Assembly (NCBI GenBank): GCA_963665545.2
Contig: CAXXKZ010000006.1
Coordinates: forward strand, 186,001 to 250,000
DNA from: G963665545 sp963665545
GTDB taxonomy: Bacteria; Pseudomonadota; Gammaproteobacteria; Xanthomonadales; SZUA-36
DNA: 64,000 bases
Direction of reading: 5' to 3'
Each line of letters opens with the position of its first letter. Positions within the stretch are counted from its first letter, which is position 1. A model generated the notes under the pieces. That model was not told where the DNA came from. It saw only the letters and a list, made by a program, of their open reading frames with translations, and did not search any database. The position numbers were made by a program, and so were the translations under genes. This document shows, in pieces, positions 20,727 to 29,346 of the stretch.

Positions 20727-20927
20727 TTATGCACAAGTGTCTGATTGTGTTTATTAGAGTGATTTATCCCAGAAGCTCGCCGCAGTCCTTTAGCGCCTAA
20801 TTTATATCTTATTAAATTTAATCATATATTTTTGTGTGGTCAAATTTTGATCAATCTGGAACGAAGACCGCGCTCGCTCAGACACGGCGCTGTTCTTCAC
20901 AGGGTTATCCACAAGCTTTGTGGATAA
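20727..20927. other. DnaA-box cluster with AT-rich tract
   Basis: Three matches to TTATNCACA occur: TTATGCACA at 20727-20735 (+), TTATCCACA at 20905-20913 (+) and its inverted copy at 20919-20927 (-). The last two form a near-continuous palindrome. Between them, about 20798-20855 is strongly AT-rich. The rest of the gap from 20626 to 20955 holds no gene. None of the usual origin neighbours (dnaA, dnaN, rpmH, mnmG) is present, so an auxiliary DnaA-binding locus is more likely than oriC. Confidence 0.5.
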
Positions 20928-20955
20928 CAATAATGTGACTAAAGGGAACGGCCTG

Positions 20956-21183
20956 TCAGGCCACATTCAAGGCCAGTTGAGGGCTATTGTCGGCCTTTCT
21001 CAGCCGCCTGTTCACCCGTTTTGAACCACGCTTGAGCGCCTGGCGCGCCCGCGGAGATACAAATTCGACATGGCTGCCATCTGAGAACTGCAACATCCAG
21101 ATAACCCTCTGGCCGCCATGCTCCGCAGTGGTTGCCACAACACCGCTAATTGTCTTGCCAATCAAGTCTTCATTTACGTCCAT
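20956..21183 (-). CDS. small hypothetical protein
   Basis: A 75-residue protein of unknown function. The N-terminal half reads like a small beta domain (GKTISGVVATT, VIWMLQFSDGSHVEFV). The C-terminal half is very basic (RARQALKRGSKRVNRRLRK), suggesting nucleic acid contact. A purine-rich GAGAGACCCCGGAA precedes the ATG. It is a single-gene unit beside the DnaA-box cluster. No family is recognised, and its coding status rests on composition and start context. Confidence 0.5.
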   Translation of the reverse strand: MDVNEDLIGKTISGVVATTAEHGGQRVIWMLQFSDGSHVEFVSPRARQALKRGSKRVNRRLRKADNSPQLALNVA

Positions 21184-21366
21184 TTCCGGGGTCTCTCTGC
21201 AAGTCTGAAGACATTAGGCCACACACCATTCTCATTATGTGAGAGCACCCATTTCCTACATCCGCCGGAGGCGATTTGCGCTATGCGCAAGGCCCCAACC
21301 GAAATACTCTCAATCTGTCCAATGGGGCATATCAATCAAACAGGATGAACCATCCAGGAGGCGTCA

Positions 21367-21648
21367 ATGAAATCACTCTTAATCGCACTGCTTGCCATCG
21401 GCATGACACTGTCGGCATGGGCGAGCGAGCCCGTCAATATCAATACGGCGACGGCGGAGGAAATTGCCGATAGCCTGTCCGGCATCGGCTTGAGCAAAGC
21501 CGAAAAAATTGTCGAATACCGGGAGGCCAACGGCAATTTCAAACACGTCGATGAACTGGTCAATGTCAAAGGCCTGGGCATCAGGACAGTCGACAAAAAC
21601 CGGGGGCTGATTATGCTTACCAGTGGAGTCGACAAGCAGGAAGGCTGA
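21367..21648 (+). CDS. comEA: ComEA-like helix-hairpin-helix protein
   Basis: This 93-residue exported DNA-binding protein has a signal peptide of about 20 residues (ending SAWA-SEP). A single ComEA-type HhH domain follows: VNINTATAEEIADSL, GIGLSKAEKIVEYRE, FKHVDELVNVKGLG. Periplasmic ComEA binds incoming DNA during transformation, and this length is typical of gammaproteobacterial forms. GGAGG lies just upstream of ATG 21367. A strong hairpin follows at 21663. Confidence 0.88.
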   Translation: MKSLLIALLAIGMTLSAWASEPVNINTATAEEIADSLSGIGLSKAEKIVEYREANGNFKHVDELVNVKGLGIRTVDKNRGLIMLTSGVDKQEG

Positions 21649-21662
21649 ACCGACGTCACGGC

Positions 21663-21684
21663 CCCGGGCTTGCAAAAGCCCGGG
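21663..21684. terminator. hairpin between convergent comEA and recR
   Basis: A perfect 9-bp stem (CCCGGGCTT / AAGCCCGGG) is capped by a GCAA tetraloop between two convergent genes, suitable for terminating in both directions. The T tract is short on either side. Confidence 0.65.
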
Positions 21685-21723
21685 TGCTTTCCCGGGTGCC
21701 TTCGTGGGTACCTCGCGCCGTGC

Positions 21724-22329
21724 CTATTGCTGCTCGATGTTTTGCCTGCTGTTGAAGGCAAGTTGCAGGGTTGATTGGTCGATGTATTCCAGCTCACCAC
21801 CCAGTGGCACCCCGTGAGCTATGCGGCTGGCCACGACCTCGTGGCGAGCGCACATTTTCTGGATGTAGTAGGCCGTCGCCTCGCCCTCGACCGTCGGGTT
21901 GGTGGCGATGATCAGTTCTTTGAGCGCTGCATCGCTCAGGCGCGCTGACAATTGATCCAGGCCCAGGTCTTCAGGGCCAATACCGTCGAGGGGTGAAAGG
22001 TGACCCATGAGAACGAAGTATCTGCCCCGATAACCGGTGGCCTGCTCGATCGCCATGACATCGCTGGGGCTTTCGACGATACACAACATCGACTGATCCC
22101 GCATGGCGTCGGTGCATATGGCGCACAGCTCGTTCTCGGTGAGGTCCCTGCACTGGGTGCAGCGACCGATGCGTTCCGCTGCTTCCTCCATGACCGTTGC
22201 CAGGTGCCTGGCGCCTTCTAAATCTCGTTCCAACAAGTGAAACGCCATACGTTGAGCCGATTTGGGCCCGACACCGGGAAGGCATCGAAGTGCTTCGATC
22301 AGACTGTGGAGAAGCGGTGTCCTGGCCAC
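21724..22329 (-). CDS. recR: recombination mediator RecR
   Basis: This 201-residue protein acts with RecF/RecO to load RecA at gaps. The HhH region is at the N-terminus (LPGVGPKSAQRMAFHLL). A zinc finger has CTQC and CAIC cysteine pairs near 57-72. The Toprim region contains CIVESPSDVMAIE, YFVLMGHLSPLDGIGP and IIATNPTVEGEATA. It is the last gene of the dnaX-ybaB-recR operon, starting 2 bp after the ybaB stop. Intact. Confidence 0.97.
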   Translation of the reverse strand: MARTPLLHSLIEALRCLPGVGPKSAQRMAFHLLERDLEGARHLATVMEEAAERIGRCTQCRDLTENELCAICTDAMRDQSMLCIVESPSDVMAIEQATGYRGRYFVLMGHLSPLDGIGPEDLGLDQLSARLSDAALKELIIATNPTVEGEATAYYIQKMCARHEVVASRIAHGVPLGGELEYIDQSTLQLAFNSRQNIEQQ

Positions 22330-22331
22330 GC

Positions 22332-22652
22332 TCAGAAAGGCAACTTGAATCCTTCGGGAAGCGGCAGGCCTGCAGTCATGTCTGACATCCTGCTTTGCAT
22401 CAACTCAGCCACTTTGTTGACCGCGTCATTGACCGCGGCTGTGACCAGGTCTTCCAGCATTTCGACATCATCCATCAGGGCCGGATCGATCTCGATTCGA
22501 CGTACTGCGTGCTTGCCGGTCATTGTGACGGTGACCAAACCACCGCCCGCGCGACCGGTCACCTCAAGGGTGGCCAGCTCTTCCTGAGCTTTCTGCATCT
22601 CCTGCTGCATTTTCTGCGCCTGTTGCATCAGACCTGCAAGGTTGGCTTTCAT
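22332..22652 (-). CDS. ybaB: YbaB/EbfC nucleoid-associated protein
   Basis: This 106-residue DNA-binding protein has the family's N-terminal coiled coil of Gln/Met-rich heptads (LMQQAQKMQQEMQKAQEEL) and the core VTVTMTGKHAVRRIEIDP. It lies between dnaX (26 bp gap) and recR (2 bp gap), the conserved gammaproteobacterial order. It probably shapes nucleoid DNA as a dimer. Confidence 0.95.
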   Translation of the reverse strand: MKANLAGLMQQAQKMQQEMQKAQEELATLEVTGRAGGGLVTVTMTGKHAVRRIEIDPALMDDVEMLEDLVTAAVNDAVNKVAELMQSRMSDMTAGLPLPEGFKLPF

Positions 22653-22678
22653 ATTTTGTTCCGTTTACGGCAATGAAT

Positions 22679-24337
22679 TTACTGCAATGGCTGAATGGAG
22701 TCCTTGTGAACTATGGCCCCCATCTGCTCTTTTAAAGCTTTGACGGTGCTGTCCTGCTCTATGGCGTTCTCGGCTTCGCTCATCTGTTCACGCGTACCTT
22801 GTTGATGCATTTCGGCCGCAGTCAGCAAACCAGGCTCCTGGCTGTCCAGCAGCGACACAGTGACCGGATAGCCCATCTTTTGGCTGATCGCCTCGCCCAG
22901 GCTATCGACACAGAATTTCGATCCCAGGTGGCGCAACGAGGGCGAGATCGCAAAGGACCAACGGCCTTCCGCAGCTGAATCAAGCTGCACGTTACGTGCC
23001 AGTTCCTTCACTTGACCCCGCATTTCAAGCTTGGGCAACATCCGAATCCAGGCTTCACCGTCAGGCTCGCCGATCTGCATGGCCGGTTGCGGTGCTTCCC
23101 CGGCATCCTGATCGGCGTACTTTTGGGATGCTTCCGGAAGCACGTTCTCTGCCACGGTCTGAGCGGCCGGCTTGGGCATGGGCTTGGCTGCCGAAACCTG
23201 CGCGGTTGGGGTGGTTTTGGCAATTGCGTCGACCGGCGCGGCTCTTTCGGCGCCGGCGGGTTTGAAGGCCAGCATCCGCAACAGGGTCATTTCCAGGCCG
23301 GTGCGCGGATCTGGTGCCAGGGTCATGTCGTCCCGGCCCTTGATCGCGATCTGGTAATACAACTGCGCTTCTTCGAGCTCGAGTACCGGCGCCAGTGCCT
23401 GCGCCGACTCCCAGTCCGTGCGGTCGCGGTCCTGGTAGTCCGGCACACACTGGATCAGGGCAATTCGATGCAGAAACTCTGCCAGATCGACCAACAGTGC
23501 CTCAAGATTCCTGGATTCCGCTACCAGACCCTCCACCACTGTCAGAATCTGCTGGGCATCGTTGTCTGCCAGGGCCTCGACGATAAGCGCGACCTGCTCG
23601 TGACCAACCACACCGAGCATGTCCTTGACCTGTTCGTAAGCCAGAACGCCGCCGCCGTGGGCGATGGCCTGGTCCATGATGCTGAGTCCATCGCGCATAC
23701 TGCCATCGGCGGCCCTGGCCAACAGCGGCAGTGCGGCAGGCTCAAATTCAATTTCTTCGGCCTGGAGCAACTTCGCCAGGTGCGCCTCAATCTGGTCCGG
23801 CAACAGGCGTGTCAGGTTAAAGCACAGGCAGCGTGACAGAATGGTGAGCGGAATTTTCTGTGGATCAGTAGTCGCCAACACGAATTTGACATGGGGCGGA
23901 GGCTCTTCAAGGGTCTTGAGCAAAGCGTTAAAGCTGCTGGTGGACAGCATATGCACTTCGTCAATGATGTAGATCTTGTAGCGGCCGCGTGTGGGCGTGA
24001 ACGGTACCGACTCCAGCAATTCGCGGGTGTCATCCACTTTGGTTCGGGAGGCGGCGTCAATCTCGAGCATGTCGATGAAACGCCCCTCATCGATGTCAAC
24101 GCAACTTGAACATTCCCCACAAGGCGTTGAACTGACGCCGGTTTCACAGTTCAGGCACTTGGCCAATATGCGGGCCAGCGTCGTTTTGCCGACCCCACGG
24201 GTGCCGGTGAACAGAAATGCATGGTGCAGGCGATCCTGGTCCAGGCCGTTTTTCAGTGCCTGCACCACGTGGTGCTGCCCAACCATTTGATCGAATGTGC
24301 GAGGGCGCCATTTGCGCGCCAAAACCTGGTAGCTCAT
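22679..24337 (-). CDS. dnaX: DNA polymerase III tau/gamma subunit
   Basis: This clamp-loader ATPase has 552 residues. The N-terminus is canonical (MSYQVLARKWRPRTFDQMVGQ). Walker A is GTRGVGKTTLARI, the zinc-binding Cys lie in CLNCETG...CGECSSC, Walker B is IIDEVHMLS, and the sensor region is TTDPQKIPLTILSRC. The C-terminal third is Ala/Pro-rich and then tau-specific. ATG 24337 is the true start; the frame stays open to 24961 but that part matches no DnaX and runs through repeat DNA. It leads the dnaX-ybaB-recR operon. The ffs gene normally near it is found beyond an IS110 element. Confidence 0.97.
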   Translation of the reverse strand: MSYQVLARKWRPRTFDQMVGQHHVVQALKNGLDQDRLHHAFLFTGTRGVGKTTLARILAKCLNCETGVSSTPCGECSSCVDIDEGRFIDMLEIDAASRTKVDDTRELLESVPFTPTRGRYKIYIIDEVHMLSTSSFNALLKTLEEPPPHVKFVLATTDPQKIPLTILSRCLCFNLTRLLPDQIEAHLAKLLQAEEIEFEPAALPLLARAADGSMRDGLSIMDQAIAHGGGVLAYEQVKDMLGVVGHEQVALIVEALADNDAQQILTVVEGLVAESRNLEALLVDLAEFLHRIALIQCVPDYQDRDRTDWESAQALAPVLELEEAQLYYQIAIKGRDDMTLAPDPRTGLEMTLLRMLAFKPAGAERAAPVDAIAKTTPTAQVSAAKPMPKPAAQTVAENVLPEASQKYADQDAGEAPQPAMQIGEPDGEAWIRMLPKLEMRGQVKELARNVQLDSAAEGRWSFAISPSLRHLGSKFCVDSLGEAISQKMGYPVTVSLLDSQEPGLLTAAEMHQQGTREQMSEAENAIEQDSTVKALKEQMGAIVHKDSIQPLQ

Positions 24338-24415
24338 AAAGCCTTTCTGATACCTGAGCCTGACAATCTTTCGGACGGGAACTATAACAGATGGGCCTGT
24401 GAAAAGGGCCGACAG

Positions 24416-24750
24416 TACCTCCGGAAAGCCCCATGAGCGGACTTCAAGGATGGCGAGGCGCCGCTTCGCAGCAAGGGGTCTCCTTGCAGGACACGCTCGA
24501 GCCCATCCATGGGACGCTCCTCTCGAATCATCCTGTTTTGTACACGATGTACTTAGATCGTGGAGCACATGGATGTGCGGGAACGATCCCTCGATGAGCT
24601 GCACAGGCGCTTGGTGGGTCGGCTCCTGCTGCATTGTGCTACCTCCGGAAAGCTCCATGAGTGGGCTACTGGCCACGCCTGGCGGATGGCCCTGCGGGCT
24701 ACCCTCACTTCTCGGCGCTTGGTGGGTCGGCTCCAACGGATCATCCTGTT
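24416..24750. repeat. repeat-rich non-coding block upstream of IS110
   Basis: Two direct copies of TACCTCCGGAAAGC[C/T]CCATGAG occur (24416 and 24640). Two copies of GCGCTTGGTGGGTCGGCTCC (about 24608 and 24717) and two of ATCATCCTGTT also lie here. An inverted relative is found at 25981-26018 on the other side of the transposase gene. The block separates the dnaX start from the insertion element, and small frames in it show no protein motif. Confidence 0.65.
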
Positions 24751-24837
24751 CCGTGTCGCCTCGTCGAGCCATCCCTGGCTCGGCGACCCAGTCGCTTGTA
24801 TGGTGTTTCTGCCTTAAATCTGGATGATTAAGGGTGC

Positions 24838-25975
24838 CGGGATGGGCGGGACGCAGTCGCTTTCTGGCCAGTCGGTACAGACTAACAAGAGTTCGTCCCC
24901 ATCCCATTCTCACCAGAGCGCCGATTGAGAATCTAGCTGCAATGACAGCCGATGTATACAAGCTTGCGCCCCGTGAGATCCCGGCTACGGCATATAACCG
25001 CGGAGATCATTATGACAAGCAATGTTACCCAAGTCACTTTAGGTGTGGATGTTTCGAAAGATCATTTGGACGTTTACGATTGGACCCGGCAACGACATTA
25101 TCAAGTCAATAACTCAACCGCGGCCATTGCACAATGGCTTGGTGGGTTGACGGGCGAGGTACGACTGGCGCTGGAGCCGACATCGCATTACCACCTGGCG
25201 GTGGTGGATACTGCGCACGCTTTGGGCTATGCGATCTACTTGGTGAACCCACGCCAGCTGCATCACTATCGGTATGCCGTCGGCCTGAGGCATAAGAGTG
25301 ATCCGCATGATGCCTGGTTGTTAGCACGCTATCTCAGCCACGAAGCGCAGTCATTGCCTCGTCATTGCCCGTCAGACCAGCATTCACGGGAGCTGTGGGC
25401 TTTGATTAAGCGTCGCGCTGTGGTGGTTGGAGTGCGTAAAAACATGCGCATGAGCATGCGCCAAGTGTCGCTGTCAGGCCGAGAAGTGGAACAGGCCTGC
25501 AGCCGCTTGATCCAGCGCATCGAATGCCGGATTGAGTATTTGCTAAGGGCGTTGGGCCTGCAACAAGACTATGCGCGTTGCCAACAGATACCGGGCCTTG
25601 GACCCGCCACAGCTGCTGGGTTGGTGGCGGCCTTTCATCGCGGCGTGTTCGCTTCATCGGATGCCTTTGTGGCCTACCTCGGCCTGGACATACGATTGCG
25701 GCGGTCTGGTCGCATGCAGGGCAAGCACAAGCTGACCAAGAATGGCGAGAAGGAGATACGACGATTGCTATTTTGTGCCGCTCACGCGGCCCGCAACGAA
25801 CCTCGATTCGAGCGCTATCATCAGCGTCAACTGGATAAGGGACTTTCAAAAACCGCTGCTCGAGTGATATTGGGGCGCAAGTTGGTCAGGATTGCATATG
25901 CCCTTATGAGTCGAGGCGAAACATTCAAACCGTGTGTAACCATGGCTTGACCAGACCCATAGAATCTTGTCGGCG
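24838..25975 (+). mobile_element. IS110-family insertion element (ends approximate)
   Basis: The element is defined by its transposase gene plus about 170 bp of leader. IS110 elements lack ordinary terminal inverted repeats, so the ends are estimates from the flanking repeats. The leader (about 24838-25011) is where IS110-group elements encode their bridge RNA; I see no further proof of one. It sits between repeats related in inverted orientation and splits the ffs-dnaX neighbourhood. Confidence 0.6.
25012..25950 (+). CDS. IS110-family transposase
   Basis: This is a 312-residue DEDD recombinase. The N-terminal RuvC-like domain begins LGVDVSKDHLDVYDW and includes LEPTSHYHLAVVD and LRHKSDPHDAWLLA. 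The C-terminal transposase_20 domain has IPGLGPATAAGLVAAF, FVAYLGLDIRLRRSG and the conserved Ser region ending KLTKNGEKEIRRLL. ATG at 25012 follows GGAG by 6 bp; a longer frame from 24952 lies in the presumed bridge-RNA leader. It is full length and could be active. Confidence 0.93.
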   Translation: MTSNVTQVTLGVDVSKDHLDVYDWTRQRHYQVNNSTAAIAQWLGGLTGEVRLALEPTSHYHLAVVDTAHALGYAIYLVNPRQLHHYRYAVGLRHKSDPHDAWLLARYLSHEAQSLPRHCPSDQHSRELWALIKRRAVVVGVRKNMRMSMRQVSLSGREVEQACSRLIQRIECRIEYLLRALGLQQDYARCQQIPGLGPATAAGLVAAFHRGVFASSDAFVAYLGLDIRLRRSGRMQGKHKLTKNGEKEIRRLLFCAAHAARNEPRFERYHQRQLDKGLSKTAARVILGRKLVRIAYALMSRGETFKPCVTMA

Positions 25976-25980
25976 CTCGG

Positions 25981-26018
25981 CATCCTTGAAGGCGTGGCCA
26001 GCAGTCCGCTCATGGGCC
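25981..26018 (-). repeat. inverted copy of the repeat flanking IS110
   Basis: On the minus strand this reads CCCATGAGCGGACT then GCTGGCCACGCCTTCAAGG. It matches the 24430 and 24650 copies on the other side of the transposase gene, keeping both the CATGAG core and the TGGCCACGCC segment of the second copy. Confidence 0.6.
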
Positions 26019-26078
26019 ATTCCTAACGTTGGCACGATCCGGGCTGAAATTGGGGGCTAGACGCACGACCAAGGGAAG

Positions 26079-26186
26079 CAGCCCCTGCCCGCCACACCCC
26101 GGCGCCCGAGTCCGTTGCTGCCGCTGCTCCCTTCCGGGTCTGACGGGGTTCACATCTTATCGTCGCGGGGGGGCCAACAGGGGCCA
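26079..26186 (-). ncRNA. ffs: signal recognition particle 4.5S RNA
   Basis: On the minus strand the SRP signature GTCAGACCCGGAAGGGAGCA forms the Ffh-binding tip and asymmetric loop. It is followed by GGCAGCAACGGAC and the return strand CGCCGGGGTGTGGCGGGCAG. The 5' GGCCCCTG pairs with the 3' CAGGGGCT. Length is about 107 nt, the small bacterial class. It usually lies just upstream of dnaX in gammaproteobacteria; here the IS110 element lies between them. It functions with Ffh in co-translational membrane targeting. Confidence 0.93.
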
Positions 26187-26368
26187 CCATTGATTCCGTC
26201 GCAGGCTAACTGGGGGCGGGCCCCAATGCGACCCGGAACCGTCCCAAAACCAACCTGCGGCGGGACCGGCATTGTGCCGCAAGGATTGGCGAGGATCAAG
26301 CATCCAAGCAGGTTAATTTCGCCTGACAGACAATGTACAAACATTCCTGATTCAGATAGCCTGCGCGG

Positions 26369-27544
26369 ATGAACAATACTGCCGATATCCTGATTGTGGG
26401 CGGTGCCATCACCGGCTCGACAATTGCATATTTTCTCAAGGCCAAAATGGGCTTTGACGGCAGCGTGGTGGTGGTTGAAAAGGACAAAACCTACCAGCAC
26501 TCTTCAACGACTCTGTCCGCCGCCTCAATTCGCCAGCAGTATTCCACTGAAATCAATATCAGCATGTCTCAATACAGCATTGAGTTTTTCAGGAACATCC
26601 GCAGCCACCTCGGCGAAGAAGTAGACATAGGCTTGACTGAAAACGGCTACTTGCTGCTATGGAATGAAGCCGCAATGGACGTGCTGGAGCGCAGCCTGTC
26701 ATTGCAGCTTGCACACGGCGTTGACGTGGAGCAACTCAGTCAAAAAGATATGCTGGGTCGCTGGCACTGGCTGCAAACAAGCGACCTGGCCTGCGGCACT
26801 TATGGCCGGTCCGGCGAAGGCTCCTTTGATGCCTACAGCTTGCTGTCGGCCGTACGCAAGGCAGCACAACGGGCAGGCGTGGAGTACGTCGACGGCGAAG
26901 TCGTGACACTGCATCGCGATGCCAGCCGCATTCATTCCGCCAGCCTTGCAGATGGGCGCACGATCAAGTGCGCAGAACTGGTCAACGCCAGCGGTCCAGC
27001 CGCCGCAGGTGTGGCAGCGATGGCCGGCATCGAACTCCCGGTCGAATGCCGCAAGCGAAGTGTTTTCGTGGTGCATTGCAGGGAACTGGAGTTTGTCCGG
27101 GACTGCCCGTTGGTGATCGATGCCGGTGGCGTCTGGTTCCGGCCCGAAGGTCAGTATTTCATCTGCGGTGTCGCCCCGCCCGAGGAAAACGACCCGATCT
27201 GTACCGACCACATTGTCAATCACGAGTTGTTTGAGGAAGTAATTTGGCCATCACTGGCCAACCGGGTGCCTACATTCGAGGCCGTTAAAGTCGTCAATTC
27301 CTGGGCCGGACACTATGCCGTCAACACGCTGGATCACAATGCCATCCTCGGCCGGCACCCGAAGCTGAACAATTTCGTGCTGGCCAACGGTTTTTCGGGA
27401 CACGGGCTGCAGCATGCTCCGTCGGTGGGCCTGGGGATTGCAGAATTGCTGTGCCACGGCGAATACCGCACACTCGACCTGTCGCCGTTGGGTTGGGAGC
27501 GCATCGCGAATAACCGGCCAATGCGAGAACTCAACGTTTTCTAG
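26369..27544 (+). CDS. FAD-dependent oxidoreductase (DAO family)
   Basis: This 391-residue flavoenzyme has a slightly atypical dinucleotide-binding start (DILIVGGAITGSTIAYFL), then VVVVEKD, and the second half of the DAO fold. The C-terminal segment FVLANGFSGHGLQHAPSVG with HNAILGRHP is typical of glycine-oxidase, sarcosine-dehydrogenase and FOXRED1-like proteins. It probably oxidises an amino acid or N-methylated amine. No signal peptide is seen. It is convergent with the DapB-like gene, and a palindrome separates them. The exact substrate is not readable from sequence. Confidence 0.85.
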   Translation: MNNTADILIVGGAITGSTIAYFLKAKMGFDGSVVVVEKDKTYQHSSTTLSAASIRQQYSTEINISMSQYSIEFFRNIRSHLGEEVDIGLTENGYLLLWNEAAMDVLERSLSLQLAHGVDVEQLSQKDMLGRWHWLQTSDLACGTYGRSGEGSFDAYSLLSAVRKAAQRAGVEYVDGEVVTLHRDASRIHSASLADGRTIKCAELVNASGPAAAGVAAMAGIELPVECRKRSVFVVHCRELEFVRDCPLVIDAGGVWFRPEGQYFICGVAPPEENDPICTDHIVNHELFEEVIWPSLANRVPTFEAVKVVNSWAGHYAVNTLDHNAILGRHPKLNNFVLANGFSGHGLQHAPSVGLGIAELLCHGEYRTLDLSPLGWERIANNRPMRELNVF

Positions 27545-27560
27545 GGCCTGTTAACAGGCC
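27545..27560. terminator. palindrome between convergent genes
   Basis: GGCCTGTTAACAGGCC is a perfect 6-bp stem with a TTAA loop, lying exactly between the FAD oxidoreductase and DapB-like stop codons. No T tract follows, so termination activity is tentative. Confidence 0.4.
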
Positions 27561-28420
27561 TACCCTGCGTCGCCCATAACGGCCCGCAAACCGCGATGGA
27601 GCCCGCGTAGATTACCGACCTGCCGGATCGCCAGCAGTGCGCCACCCACATAGGGCTGGGCGCTTTCGCCGGCGTCATGGCGGATCGACAAGCGCTCGCC
27701 TGGCAGGCCGAAAACCGACTCCACAGACAGGATAAATCCGGGCAGCCGCACGCTATGCACCTGGGTGCCGCTGACATTGCCGCCTCGTACCCCGGCCGGA
27801 CCCTTGACGTCATCCGGCGCAACGCCGTGTTCGGGACTGGCCACGGCAGCCATCCGCGCCGCCAATTCCCGGCCAGTGCCGCTGGGCGCGTCCGGTTTGG
27901 CGGCACCGGCGTAGTCAATGATCTCCCAGGCAGGCACCCAGCGGGCAGCGAGTACGGAAAATTGCTGCATCAGCTCCGCGGTTATGGAGAAATTGCCGCA
28001 AGCCAGCACACCCAGATCAAGATCCTGCGCCATCGCGTCAATCGCCTTGAAATCATCTTCAACCAGGCCGGAAGTGCCAATTACGACATGGACTCCGACG
28101 CTCAAGGCCTGGCGAATATGCCCGAGGGCAAAATCGGGTTGGGTGTATTCCACCAAAACGTCCGGCACAATTGCCGCAGCCCCGCTGAGCGCTTCCGCCA
28201 CGGTGGCCACAACCGGTGAATCCCCGCCGCACTTGTCCGGCGGCAACTCGAGCACTGCAGCCAGCGACTGTCCGGCATGGCTGCGCGACACACCACTGAC
28301 CAGAATCAGATCATCACTGTCTACCACGCCCTGCCCGAGCGCAGACCCGGCCCAGCCGGTTACGCCAGCCAGGCATACATTCAGTTTCCCCTCCCGTCGC
28401 ATTCGATGATCATATCCCAT
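27560..28420 (-). CDS. DapB-like reductase lacking the catalytic His motif
   Basis: This 286-residue protein has the dihydrodipicolinate reductase fold. The NAD(P) loop is CLAGVTGWAGSALG. VIGTSGLVEDDFKAID and ACGNFSI match DapB, and AKPDAPSGTG retains the catalytic Lys loop. The normal HH pair before that Lys (EHHxxKxDAPSGT) reads DYAGAAK, so the proton-donor His is absent. It is third in a tight operon after MaoC and a CitE-like lyase rather than with lysine genes. A recruited reductase acting on a different substrate is therefore likely. ATG 28402 is an alternative start. Confidence 0.8.
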   Translation of the reverse strand: MGYDHRMRREGKLNVCLAGVTGWAGSALGQGVVDSDDLILVSGVSRSHAGQSLAAVLELPPDKCGGDSPVVATVAEALSGAAAIVPDVLVEYTQPDFALGHIRQALSVGVHVVIGTSGLVEDDFKAIDAMAQDLDLGVLACGNFSITAELMQQFSVLAARWVPAWEIIDYAGAAKPDAPSGTGRELAARMAAVASPEHGVAPDDVKGPAGVRGGNVSGTQVHSVRLPGFILSVESVFGLPGERLSIRHDAGESAQPYVGGALLAIRQVGNLRGLHRGLRAVMGDAG

Positions 28421-28470
28421 TGCCGAACACTGGCAAGCAGTTTTCGGGGCGATGGAAGACTGACCTGTAA

Positions 28471-29346
28471 TCAGCTACCGGGCGCTTGCGACAGAATGCG
28501 CATGGCCTGTTTTAGATGAGGCATATCCAGCATTTTTCCGCCCAGGCTCAAGGCTCCGGATTCTGGATTGGCCTCAAAGAGTTCCACCACCTGCCGCGCA
28601 AAAGCGAGTTCCTGCGTGCTGGGCGTGAAGGCCTCGTTGATCACCGCAACCTGGGCCGGGTGGATGGCCAACTTGCCCATGAAGCCGTCGCGACGTGAAA
28701 GGTTACAAGCGGCACGCAGTCCGCCTGGATCGCGAAAATTGTCGTATATGGTATCGATTGGCGCGACATCACTCGCATTGGCGGCAAACAAGCACAACGC
28801 CCGGGCAAGTTGATAGGGATTCGTCCACTGCCCGTCGGCTTCTTTATTGGCCGAGGCGCCGATTGCCGCACTCAGATCTTCAGCACCCCACGTGATGCCG
28901 CGGAGCCGGGAACTGCAGCTCATATAACTGCCCATGGCAAAGATGGCCTCGGGCACTTCTGTTGCCACCGGAATAATGCCGATCGCGCCCTGCTCAAGCT
29001 GGTGCTGTTGTTCCAGGGTGTCGAGTTTTTCCGCCAGCGTATCCACATCACCCGCCGAACGCGCCTTGGGCAGGATAATGCCATCCGGCCCCGCGGGCAC
29101 CACCGCGAGCAAGTCTGCATCGCAATGATCCGAATCCAGATCGTTAATTCGTACCCAAATGGCCGGTTGGCGGCCACCTGACCGGGCGAGAAGGTAGTCA
29201 CGCACCAGCGAGCGCGCTGCCGGCTTGGCACCGGCCGCGACAGAATCTTCCAGGTCAACGATGATCGCATCGGCACCACATTCGTCTCCCTTGGCCAGCT
29301 TTTTCTCGCTGTCGCCAGGAATGAACAGCAGGGACCGGGCCCTCAT
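28471..29346 (-). CDS. CitE/HpcH-HpaI-type CoA-ester lyase
   Basis: This 291-residue TIM-barrel lyase is related to citrate lyase beta and malyl/citramalyl-CoA lyases. Family features are RSLLFIPGDSEKKLAKG at the N-terminus, IIVDLEDSVAAGAKPAAR, WVRINDLDSDHCDADL and ITWGAEDLSAAIGA. The start at 29346 overlaps the MaoC stop by 4 bp (ATGA). Together with the MaoC hydratase it suggests cleavage of a hydroxyacyl-CoA such as methylmalyl- or citramalyl-CoA; the substrate is inference. Confidence 0.88.
   Translation of the reverse strand: MRARSLLFIPGDSEKKLAKGDECGADAIIVDLEDSVAAGAKPAARSLVRDYLLARSGGRQPAIWVRINDLDSDHCDADLLAVVPAGPDGIILPKARSAGDVDTLAEKLDTLEQQHQLEQGAIGIIPVATEVPEAIFAMGSYMSCSSRLRGITWGAEDLSAAIGASANKEADGQWTNPYQLARALCLFAANASDVAPIDTIYDNFRDPGGLRAACNLSRRDGFMGKLAIHPAQVAVINEAFTPSTQELAFARQVVELFEANPESGALSLGGKMLDMPHLKQAMRILSQAPGS

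Noticed and set aside
20727..20927. Chromosomal oriC
   Set aside because: Only three boxes and none of dnaA, dnaN, rpmH or mnmG nearby.
24338..24961. Long N-terminal extension of DnaX
   Set aside because: The frame is open but crosses repeat DNA and precedes the canonical MSYQVLARKWRP start.
24952..25011. Earlier start for the IS110 transposase
   Set aside because: The extra residues match no transposase; ATG 25012 has a GGAG site at proper distance.
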